Of a stretch of 64,000 nucleotides of DNA, positions 39,401-51,400 are shown one piece after another. The first letter of the stretch is position 1. Each line of letters starts with the position of its first letter. The position numbers and the translations under genes are program-made. The stretch comes from Siphonodentalium dalli (lineage: Eukaryota; Mollusca; Scaphopoda; Gadilida; Siphonodentaliidae): positions 99,391,343 to 99,455,342 of the forward strand of contig CP136065.1 in the NCBI GenBank assembly GCA_032622095.1, written 5' to 3'. The notes below the pieces were generated by a model, which saw only the letters and a list, made by a program, of their open reading frames with translations, ran no database searches and was not told the origin of the DNA.

Positions 39401-42400
39401 CCGTGGAACTGCGGGTAGTTTATGCGGGTATATTATTCTCGCTCGTCATTGTGATACAATGCGGGTAGTTTTTGCGGGTATGTTGGGTACCATGCTGAGA
39501 ATAACCAAAGTAGGGCCTGTGCGGGTACAAATTGCGGGTATATATTGTCCCGATATCCGTATGGAACTGCGGGTAGTTTGTGCATGTGAGTATGTTATTC
39601 CAGCCCGTCAATGTGGTGTAATGCGGGTAGTATTTGCGGGTATGTTGTGTACTTTGCAAAGAATAACCAAATTTGGGACCCGTGTGGGTACAATTTGAAT
39701 TTGCGGGTATATTCATAATATTGTCCTGAAACCTGTGGATGTAATACCGTCCATTGTGAAGCGGGTATATCGTTTTATTCTGATTAAAATCGCTCTGCGG
39801 GTATATGTGTTATTGGTACCTGCAGATGGCATGCTTAGGGTATGATTTGGCATATATTTGTGATAAGCAAGGCGCGATATTTAATGCGCATTCCCGTGTA
39901 GTTAGGGGCCATATTAGCCATTGTTAGGACCAGAAGGTCGTGTTTAACGGTGACCGAAAATGGGCGTTGCGCGATCACGCAGTTCATCTTTTGTGGTTAT
40001 GGCGAATAAGGGCAGTGGGGGTTTGACCAATCAGAGGTATAATCTGTTGATGGAGGGACGAGGTGGTCATGCGCGCGTCCTTGTTTCGTACAGGCTCACA
40101 GGCTGCCGTAAAGTGTACACATGGAGTCTTGTTGATTGTGGTGGATCTCGAAATTCGATATATTGGGCGGTCTCTTCGATTATTTCTATAAAGTAAGGTT
40201 TATAAAGTTATGTTTTTCTGTTCTTGGTATGTTATGTCCGTACTCAATATGGGTGCATAACAGTCCAGAGGTTAAAGATCTATGCTCAGTTTGAAGTACA
40301 TGTAGATCATGCCATGATGTCTACTCTGGCTTACGCCTGTAGAGATCATATGCCACCAGTACAAAACCTGGGGAACTTTTTTATGTTCTGACAGGGAACT
40401 TTATAACATTGAACAAACAAGGCAGGGAATACATATATTTCATTGTTAATACTTGTTCCTGAATAATCTACTTCACATTAGGGGCTGGTCCCAGCTTGAG
40501 ATTGCATGCTTTTCTGTGACTATTGTGAGCCGATATCGCAATAAACATTGAATTAATTAACAAGGAGAAAAGTGTAAGTGATGCCAAGCAAAATTTCTTA
40601 CAAAGTCACTTAAATCGCACAATTTCAGATTGGGACCTTCACCCACAGTGAAGTACATTATTAAGTAAAAGGTAATAACAAAGAAATATATTCCCAGCAT
40701 TATTTTTTCGACTTTATAAGGTTCCCTATAAGGTTTTGTACTGGTGGAATACGATCTATATGGGCGTTAGCCAGAGTAGAGATTCATGGCATGATCTAAG
40801 TTTGAAGGTCTTAATTTGGGGAAAAATTAGTATTGAACTTCATCAAACCTTTATGAAGTGAATTCCACATGATTAAACTAAATAAATGACTTAGTCAGGG
40901 GTTGGCAGGCAATTGGTTGCATGACAGAAGGCTCACTTTCATTAAAATTTAACAATTTGATTTATCAAGTTATGATTTTATGAATAAATTATACCTACCT
41001 CATATGGCGAAATATTCTAAGCCATATGAGGTAGGTTAATTTATGAAATAAAATTGTATACTCTTTCAAAATTAAAAATATATACCCGGTATAGGTTTAA
41101 TTATTTTTCGTAAAATACATTTTGTATCTTAATTGTGATTCCAGTGATTATTCTTCTAAATTCTGGGGATAACGGTATCTCTTGAGCCTCAAACTTTCTA
41201 TACTATTGCTGACCATTTACATTTACATATAGCAGAAAATGCGCAAATATACCAGAATCACTGACCCTAGATTTCAGTACAGTAGTGATCAGCCATGCAG
41301 CATGTGGAGCTGGTGCAGTAAACAAATCTGTTTCACCCCTCGCTGTTGATATCCCCTGAAAACCCTACATGTACAGTAATGCCCTAAATAATCGACTCCT
41401 TATCCACAGCAGAATTATAGGTAATTTTTCAGGATTTAGTCGAAATATGGCTTGTTGCCATTCATCGGAAAGCTCTCACTACTTCTAATTAAACAGATAC
41501 ATGTATATGGAAAAAAAATGTAACTACAGTTTTATTCTTTCCAGATTCATTGAATGGACAGCTACAGCTTGCTCAAGATTTACAAGTGCAGAGATATCCA
41601 GACACCTTCCTGACCGGAGAGCCGCTGAAAATATTCATAAATCTCACAGATCAATTTGAGTCAATGGACGTGACATACAAATATGTCTGGTATTTGAATG
41701 GGAAGCAGTATGCAATAACACCAGATCCCAATGTGATCATGCTGAAGAACAAGGGAGACTACGACATCAATGTACAGGCAACAGTGCATATCAAAACGCG
41801 AGACACAAAGCAGAAAAGGAAGGCTATTGTTCATAAGGGAAGCTTCAGTCAACACTTCAGATTGAAAGGTCTTTATAGTTACTAGTATATTGTTTTTCCA
41901 GTGAATCTTAACTTACATGTACTTCAGGGATTAATTATGAATTCAAGGTTCCAATCCAATTTTTATGAAGCTTAATGAAATATTATAAAGATTCTGTAAT
42001 TACTCAGAACAAGTGTGTTAATGGGTTTGATGATACAACATGAGTGCTAGCGCCTCGAGTTCTATCCTTCTGCGATGGCACAAGTGCTGTATCAATAAAC
42101 TCATTAACACACATGTTGTTATGTGTTTATTGTATGTCACCCATCCTAGAATCTGTTTTTATAGGATACTAGCAGGGTTACCCGGCGTTGCCCAGATTAA
42201 TGTATGCTGTGGATATTTGTTGGGAATAGAGATTGCTCTTGCCTAAAGTGTTATACGTTTTCTCATAAATTGTATATTCAAATAGCATCACAAAACATGG
42301 TTATTACAGTCATGGAATATAAGTAGTGGCTCACCTTGTCAATTGTCATTCTGTTTATCGCGATCAATCCGTTCCACCAATAATGAAGTATTTATTTATT

Positions 42401-45400
42401 TACAACTGCGTATACATTAGACATTATAATATGATACATGAACATCATAAACACATTAGTTCGATAAAAGATGATAATTGGGTTTTACATATTGAGATGT
42501 ATCAATCAATCTAGCGGGTTGGACTAAGATCTCGAGGACACCTGGCTATATCTCCATGAAGATACAGATGTTTCAAAGAAATTTCCAGGTGTTCCTCTGT
42601 TCATGGTGCTATATAATTGGCTAAATATTCTTAGTTTAGATGAAATGTTGCTGCGCACAAATATCAGCTACATGGCACAGAGCACAGGCACAGAGCGAGA
42701 TTTTGAGTTGTTTATGTCAGTCGATGAGTCTGTTCTAAAACCCTTGTCAGATGTCAGTATTGATAGGATCCTGAAAAGTCTTGTGCTACTAACTGCATTT
42801 TCTTGTATATCAGAAGAAACTATTTTTGACTGCACACTGTGACCACTATTTTTGAACAGGCCTTCCATATCTCTTGACAAATTGTAACTTTTTGTGGAAA
42901 CTGTATTGAATGGAAGAGACTAAATATTGTTATTATATATATGCAATCCTTTGACGGTTCGAGGTCTCTCAGTTTGCACGAATAAATGTATCTCTTCAAT
43001 AGAATGATAAATATACGTTTAATGCTTCTTCTAGTTATCTCTTTTTGCTAGTTCATTGTGTGAATGCCTTGATTGCCATTCCCATATAAATATGACTGTT
43101 AAGAAGATATAATTGTTCAAGTGACTTATGTGGGTCACCATATGTCGGGATTGTGAATTGTGAACACCCGACTACTTAAAATGATATGGAGATGGCCTGG
43201 TGACTGTATATAACTTATATGTGGATATCGGCGAATAGCAATCTTATCAATGATAGTGCATATCCGCTCGTTATCCGTGACGCAAACGACACCAAATGTG
43301 ATTTAATTAATGGTATATCATTAGAGAAAAACGTGTATGAATTTTGTGGAATTTGGTTTATTAAATCAATTGTTGATGCAACGCTGACTCGAACAACGCC
43401 ATATTGCGAAGGTGATTATGTATTCGTTTGGTGGAAATCAGCGACAAAACTATTTCACCATATTTTTAAAATTTCCCCTCCCACCAACAGCGTCATTTTT
43501 GAAAATTTTAACCCGCAACATTATCTTCCTTGTAAAAAGTTACCCCTCTTAGAACGCCTTGGTGCCATCTCGATTGTACCGCGTGGAGTTATATATAGAA
43601 CGCACACCGACAGACAAAAAGACAGACAGCACGATTTTATTTCTTGTATCATTTGAGAAGAACGTGTCTGAATTTGATGGTAATTGGTACTAAAAAGATT
43701 TTGTATCAGTTTTGGTGACCCTCCCGTCCCTATTTCGGACTCAAGCTGCACACTAAGACTCATTAGAGATTAGAGATGCATATATATGAAATTGGTGAAA
43801 ATTGGCGAGTATACAAATTCGTATCAAATTTAAGGTTCCCATATCTCTCACCCATAGGGCACCAATTTGATGTATCTAAACCACACGATAAGATTCCTCG
43901 TATCACGGAGAAGAATATGTATCAATCTGGTGGAAATCGGCACTAAACATATATCATGGAGATGATTGTTTATAAGTTTGGTGATAATCGGCGACTAAAC
44001 AATTTTTTGATTATCAAATTTGGTGCCAATCCCTCTCCTCTCCATCTCTCACCCAAACAGCACCACTATGGCGTCTTTAAATCACGATTAGATTCCTCAT
44101 ATCATGGGTAAGAACGTGTATCAATTTGGTGGAAATTGGCGCTAAAAAAATTGTGCATCAAATTTGGTGCCCCTGTCCCTTTCAATGCAACCCTGACTCG
44201 AATGAGGCCACATTTGACAGATAAAAGCCACACCATTAGACTCATCATACCATGGGGATGATTTTGTATAAGTGTGGTGGCAATTGGCGACTTATTATCA
44301 AATTTAGTGCCCACCCCTCCCAATCTCTCATCCAAAAACAACAATTTGGCGTTGTTAAATCGCACAATTAGATTCCTTGTATCATGAAGAAGAATATATA
44401 TCAATTTGGTGGAAATCGGCGCTAAAATTAGTTTTATCAATTTTGGTGCCCCTCTCCTCTTCCTCTCACCCCTGACTCAAACGACGCCACTTTTGACATA
44501 TTGAAACCACACCGTTGGATTCTCCATATCATTGGGATGATTATATGTAAGTTTCGTGACAATCGGCGACAGAAAAAAAAATCTCCCCCCCTTCCGGGCA
44601 CCCCTGACGCGAACGGCGCGACTTTTGCCATATTTAAACCACGCCATTACCGGTAGATTCCTCATATTATGGGGATGATTATATCTAAGTATGGTGGCAA
44701 TCGGCGACAAATTCTTTTTGTGCCCTCCCCCTTTTCTGCCCCTGACAACAACGGCGTCACTTTAGAAAATTCTAACCCCGACCATTATCTTTCTCTTAAA
44801 AAGCTACTCCTAGTAGACCCCTTTGGCATCATCTAGATGGTCCCCTGTGAATTTCTATAGAACACAGACAGACAGACATTCGCAAATATATATATAGATG
44901 TAAATATGGAATAGCAATAACACTGTAGTTCTAGGAACAAGCGTGTAATGAATAATTTTTTGTGGGGGGTATAGAAATGAGTGGTGTCGATCCACCTGTC
45001 TGGGTGTCAATTGGGGCATCTATGTGTCCGTCCGTTTGTTGTCCAGATGATAACTTGAATTTGATGAAACTTGTTTTGTGGCCTTCATATGATAAAGTCC
45101 TGATCAAGTTCGAATTTTGATCCGGTTGGACCATTTTTTGGCGGAGTTATTTTCCTTTTCAACTTAGAATTTGCTGATTATTTGGGGCAAAATTTGCTGA
45201 ATATTTTTTTGTGATAACACTCAAGTTATGATTATTTGATAGCTTTCAAATTTAGTATGTGCATTAATCACATGAATATCTAGGTCAACAACGATGCTGG
45301 GTTCGGTCCGACCATTTCTGACTGAGTTATGCCTATTTTTCGACTTGCCAATTGCCAATTATTATTCTGGTATCTAATTCAAATATGTTAACAACACAGA

Positions 45401-48400
45401 CAATTGGAAGCAAAGTTTAGTTGAATGATTGTTCCCAGAAGAATCAAATTTTACCTTTCTAAAAAAGCCACAGGTCAAATAAAGCATTTTCAGGGGACAT
45501 GTGGCCCAGCAGCCTTTTATTTTATATTGAATTTTCTATCCATTAATTTTTCAATAACAAAATTGCATTCTTTGGTATTTAATACCGTAGGTATAATTTA
45601 TACAGTGTTTGTCGCATTAGGATTTCTCCATTTGTTCAGTGGGAAATGGTAAAAGCTGCGTTATATCAGATTTTGTATTGTTTTAGCTGAATACATCTTT
45701 AAACCTCTTTGTTTTGTTTTTTCAGGTGATAATAATTTTATTACATAATAATTTTTTTTTTAAATGTATCCGATTTTGTTCATGGATTCTACTTCTTAAT
45801 ATCTGAATGAGTTCAATGACCAATCCTGCATGAATTTATTTCATAGTTCTGTCTTTTTGTATTGTTTTCAGGATATATATTCAATAACTCTAATGCACAT
45901 GCAGGTATTCTCAACTTTACCATAACTCTACCTAAGCATCTCCGATGCTTTCATCTTGTTTTAAGTAGTCATATATGTGACGAGCTGTGGTTCAATTGTG
46001 AGTATGTTCAATTCAACTAATAATACATCTACATGTATCTCATTTCCAGATCCAGTTTCCAATTTGACAGTGATTGGCCATCCAATTGCTCAAACAGGCA
46101 AAATACTAACTTTTCTTCTTAACTACACTGGAAGGTATGTTACTTTCAAAATATTAGCGGATTCTCCAGGGATAGTCTATTCTTCAACTGGAGTAATGTT
46201 CAGCATATATGAGCAGATGACAGACAGATGAGCAGATCATACAATGGCAGATGTATTATTGAACTTATTATCTGATCATTTCCTAAGGGAATTAATTACT
46301 CGTCAATTAGTATTTAGTATAGAAAGGGTAAATTATGGTTCATTTTCAGGGTAAGGTTGGTTTTACATCCTTGATTACATCCAGATAATTAATTTCCTCA
46401 AGTTCCATTATGTGCTTGAAATTTGTTCAGTAACTTCTAATAGTTGTTGCCAGTCATCTATATATAGAGGATCTGCAACGAGTCCCTGGTTTATTGCGGA
46501 ATTTACAAAACGAGTCCAGTAAATTAGGTCTGGACCGAGTCTTTGGCGAGTTTTGTTAATTCCGCTATAAACTGGGGACGAGTTGTAGATTCTATTTATT
46601 ACATTCTATTTATTACAAAACGTCGACAAAACATACTTAAATCAACAAATGGAATGCGAAACTAACATCGGCTTCTATAAGGCCTGCGATGATGTTTCAC
46701 GTAACTATGAGTTTTTTGCCTACGTAAGAAATAGTCCCAGACAAATAAAGACTCTTTGGCGTATTTAATGGTGTATATTTCATGACGCTTCATTCATTAT
46801 AGTTTGTTGGAAGAATATTGGAAGCCATATTATTTTGAGACGTAGCGTATGGAGTGTAAACAGACGACAAACTGGAAGTCAAAGGTCACCTGGTACTATT
46901 TCCTTTTTTATACCCCCACTTTCTAAGAAAATGGGGGGTATACTGGATTGACTGCGTCTGTCCGTCCGTCACGCTTTCTCCGTCCGTTTGTCCGTCCGTC
47001 TGTCCGTCTGGTTGTCCGACCTTATAACTCGAACAACTATGAACCGATTTCAATAATTGTATGCAATCTCCTTAGGACGGTCTCTCCGCATGATGCTAAT
47101 TGCGATTAGGTCCGACTTTTTTTTTTCAAGTTAGGCCTCTTTTTCGACTTATTTTGACTTAGAAAATTCTGTCCGACTTAATAACTTTAACAAATATGAA
47201 CCGATTTCAATAATTTTTGGTATACATGCTTCTCACAATACCCTCTCTACATGATGCGGCTAGGGATTGGCTCAGACTGTTTTTCGTAATATTACAACTC
47301 ATTTTCGACTTATTTTGACTTAGAAAATTCTGTCTGACTTAATAACTTTAACAAATATGAACCGATTTGAATAATTTTTTCTGTACAAGCTTCTTGTGAC
47401 ACCATATCGATATTATTAGTCCGAATTTTTCTTTAAAGTTAAAAATCTTTTTGGTTGAGTTTACGGATAATGCGGGTTGAATTTGCCACGGTGGGGGTAT
47501 GCTAGCACTCGAGTGCACACCTCTTGTTAAACAAACGTTTAATATCACAAAATTTATAGAATGTGTTTATTGAATGGAATGAGGATAGTATCATGTAATA
47601 AATGCATGTTCTATTATCGTAATCACAAAGATTCTTTCACCTAGACTTGGTTAATAAATCATTAAATAATTTCAGCTTCAGGTGTAAATATTATTACCTT
47701 CTATTTGAGGAAATTACCCTTAAAACTAAATGCTGTTTGCTTTTGATTTAAACCTTTCTATACTAAATACTCATTGACGAGTAGTTCACTCAGGAAATGT
47801 GTTGTTTGTTGTACTTGTTATCTAAACATATCTCACCAATGAATATGATACATGTATCTTCTGCATGTACATGTATATTATCATTTCGTCTGGCTGCCAT
47901 CTGCTCATATATATATCCTTTATATCCTTAACATCTCTCCAAATGAATAATAGACCATTCCAATGTATACTTTTATGACTGAGTGGGATAATCCATTTAG
48001 TATAGAAAGATACTACTTGTATTTATTTTACTTCCTTGACTTTTTTTGCACCCAAATACTCTACTCATGACTCAAAATATTGTGCTGGACATTTGCAGAA
48101 TGAGGTCCCCAGATGGTGAATTTAGTGACGCTACCCCACACAGCAGGCTAGCATAACCATATTCATCATCTGGGGACCTCATTGTATGTGGCCTCATCTA
48201 CTATGGGAGACCTAGACACTGATCTAAGTTCCCAGATGGTGATGTGCACCAATTGGGCATCATGGTTATGCATTGTGTTTTCTGCCAATTTGGGGATATA
48301 GAGAAAGTAACTGAAAAAGAAAAAGAAACTTTCTAAAGAAATTTCTAAAGAAACTAGAAATATGTTAATTTGATCATAAATATACTTTCCTGAGAAAATG

Positions 48401-51400
48401 CGGCCAAAGCAGAATGAGGTCCCCAGAGGGTGAATTTAGTGATGCTAGCCTCCTGTGAGGGGTAGCATCACTAAATTCACTCTATGGGGACCTCATTCTG
48501 CAAATGTCCAGCACCATATTTTGAGGCCGGACTCCACTGTCTATGAATATTATATACAGAAATGCCCAAATGTCATTTCAAGAGGTCATGCAAGGTTAAA
48601 GTCAACTGGATCAAAATGATAACAAAGGCTAAGTAAACGTTCAGATGACCACGATTCAATCGTAAGTGGGAGGTTTTCTGTTGTGTGTAGTAACCGGTAG
48701 TTGGACTGCACTTGCTCACGACAAGATCGTGAGTATAAAATGAATATCAAGCACTATTTGATTTCAACTGCGAAATTGTAGTGTATTCTTGGTAATTTCC
48801 TTTTGCGATGGAATCGCAGTCATGTGTACTTAATAATCATAGAGGGAATAATCGTAGGGTAGTCAATCAATTGGTTAGCATGGCTTACGATATCCTCATA
48901 TAATATGACGACATCGACATTGAATCAAGGTCGTCTGAACGTTCACTAAGGAGGATGGAAATCATCACCAGAAGTCAATTGACAGTATCTTGGTATGTGG
49001 ATATGCTTATTTATGTTCACCAATGTTTAGTTCTGTTTTATGCACAAGAATATAGAAGTGATAACACTTTATCAGGATTACACATGCTTGCAAATCAGAT
49101 TTTTTAAATTTGTCTGGAATTTCCTATTTGAACAAAAGCTCAGAATATGTTGGAATTCATCTGTCATGAAATATGTTAATGTAGACTTGTTGTCAAAAAT
49201 GAATAGTATCTGTCATTGTATTCTATTTTTTAGGTAATAGCTAAGTGCTAATTTTGATCTCAAAAGGGGATTTTGGTGTGATACCATTGATCTCACTAGA
49301 AGCTACGACGACCTTCGAATCAGACAGGTGTCATTTAAAAACCTTCATTTTTATATTCAGCTTACCAACCACAGAATGCCATAATGCTACTCATCTTGCC
49401 CCACCTAGATGCAGGTCACAGTGTTGCAGTAATAGCCCAGACAACATGACGTGTACCATGTACACTGATTCTTACACATATCCAGTCAACGTAACATTCC
49501 AGGAGCCAGGAAACTATTCTGTATATTTCCTAATACAGAATGACGTTAGTGCTCAGTCAAAGAGGTTCCTTGTCAGCGTATTTAATAACAGTGAGTGTTT
49601 GCTACTATTACATAACATGTGTGTCACACTAAATCCTGTTCTGTGATTGGTCAACTGTCAGTTGGGTAATACATTTTATATCCCAATAAAACACACCATA
49701 ACAAGAGCCAACGTCATATCTGCTTGACCGAGATAACTAAAAGCAGTAGATAGAATGATTGAGCGACCATAGACTGATCATTTGATAATTCACAGGTATA
49801 ATTTTTGGCTACCTTACAGGATGGCATGGTATAATATCCAAACTGCAGATGGCTCTCCAAAACAAAAAATGGGCTGAAATTATAGAAATTTAATAATAAT
49901 AAGGCAAAAGCTATATAAATTTAAGAAATGAGTTATAGTTTGAGTGTGTTTTATTGATGGGTATGGCACTATGGCTGTTGGAGCACATTTAGTTGCGCAC
50001 ACAATGTCCCCTATGGCCACAGTGCCATATCCATCAATAAAACGCCCTTAAACTACATTCATATCTTAATCTCATATATATTTTGAAGACCTCTGTTTGT
50101 CTGTCTGTCTGTCATTTATACAAATCTACGATTCTCGACCGATCGGGACCAAACTTGGTACGTGTGTGTAGTTTGACCAGGCGGTGGACGTTGTCGTATT
50201 GGCGAGCCCGTGCGGCGCCCGCTTCGCGCATGCGCAGACGAAATCTCGGAAACGGGTGGAGCTATCGACTTGAAATTTGCTATGTGAATGTATCTTGCCC
50301 CGGATACAAATTTTATCGGGTCGCCGAGCCCGTGCGACGCCAGCTTCGCGCATGCGCAGACCAGATCTCGGAAACGGGTGGAGCTATCGACTTGAAATTT
50401 GCTATGTGAATGTATCTTGCCCCGGATACGAATTTTATCGGGTCGCCGAGCCCGTGTGACGCCAGGTTCACGCATGCGCAGACGAGATCTCGGAAACGGG
50501 TGGAGCTATCGACTTGAAATTTGCTATGTGAATGTATCTTGCCCCGGGTACGAATTTTATCGGGTCGCCGAGCCCGCGCGACGCCAGCTTCGCGCATGCG
50601 CAGACGAGATCTCGGAAACGGGTGGAGCTATCGACTTGAAATTTGGTATGTGAATGTATCTTGCCCCGGATACAAATTTTATTGGGACGCCGAGCCCGTG
50701 CGACGCCAGCTTCGCGCATGCGCAGACCAGATCTCGGAAACGGGTAGAGCTATCGACTTGAAATTTGGTTTTTGAATAGCCCGGACAACGTCGGGCTGGG
50801 AAGAGCTATCGCCTATAAATTTGGTTTTTGAATAGCCCGGACAACGTCGGGCTCATTGGCTAGTTAATATATATTTATACAGTAAATGGGCTGAAATTAT
50901 AGAAATTTAATAATAATAAGGCAAAAGCTATATAAATTTAAGAAATGAGTTATAGTTTGAGTGTGTTTTATTGATGGGTATGGCACTATGGCTGTTGGAG
51001 CACATTTAGTTGCGCACACAATGTCCCCTATGGCCACAGTGCCATATCCATCAATAAAACGCCCTTAAACTACATTCATATCTTAATCTCATATATATTT
51101 TGAAGACCTCTGTTTGTCAGACGAAACCGATCGGGACCAAACTTGGTACGTGTGTGTAGTTTGACCAGGCGGTGGACGTTGTCGTATTGGCGAGCCCGTG
51201 CAGCGCCCGCTTCGCGCATGCGCAGACGAAATCTCGGAAACGGGTGGAGCTATCGACTTGAAATTTGCTATGTGAATGTATCTTGCCCCGGATACAAATT
51301 TTATCGGGTCGCCGAGCCCGTGCGACGCCAGCTTCGCGCATGCGCAGACCAGTTCTCGGAAACGGGTGGAGCTATCGACTTGAAATTTGCTATGTGAATG

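Larger units (their letters stand above)
38928..40231 (-). mobile_element. Penelope-like element fragment with 15-bp flanking repeats
   Basis: tctgttcttggtatg occurs at 38928-38942 and again, exactly, at 40217-40231, bracketing a 1274-bp insert; this looks like a target-site duplication. On the minus strand the insert carries a hammerhead-like motif (39237-39196), then a short reading frame, 39041-38958, ending ARKEREIEWIFTLRTLQPWG plus INKKDF and a stop. That pattern (RExxWI..L.TL.P.G.N) is what I recall at the C-terminus of GIY-YIG-type Penelope-like ORFs. The upstream frame is broken (a TGA nearby), so this is a dead or non-autonomous copy. The rest is minisatellite-like sequence. Assignment to this class is inferred from these two signals. 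Confidence 0.5.
38647..40275. mobile_element. T3-like MITE split by a retroelement insertion
   Basis: The left part (taacctctttactgctgaat onward) resembles the T3 MITE at 25639 (aacctcttcgctgctaaatg), and the right part ends agtccagaggTTAA. Between them a 1.27-kb insert is flanked by a 15-bp direct repeat. Confidence 0.55.

Noticed and set aside
39420-39716. 98-codon minus-strand open frame with an internal 53-residue repeat
   Set aside because: Generated by the GCGGGTA minisatellite; no independent sign of coding.
42603-42842. 79-codon plus-strand open frame (YNWLNILSLDEML...)
   Set aside because: Lies in intron 3 next to dispersed repeats; no splice sites in phase with the TMEM130-like gene and no recognised family.
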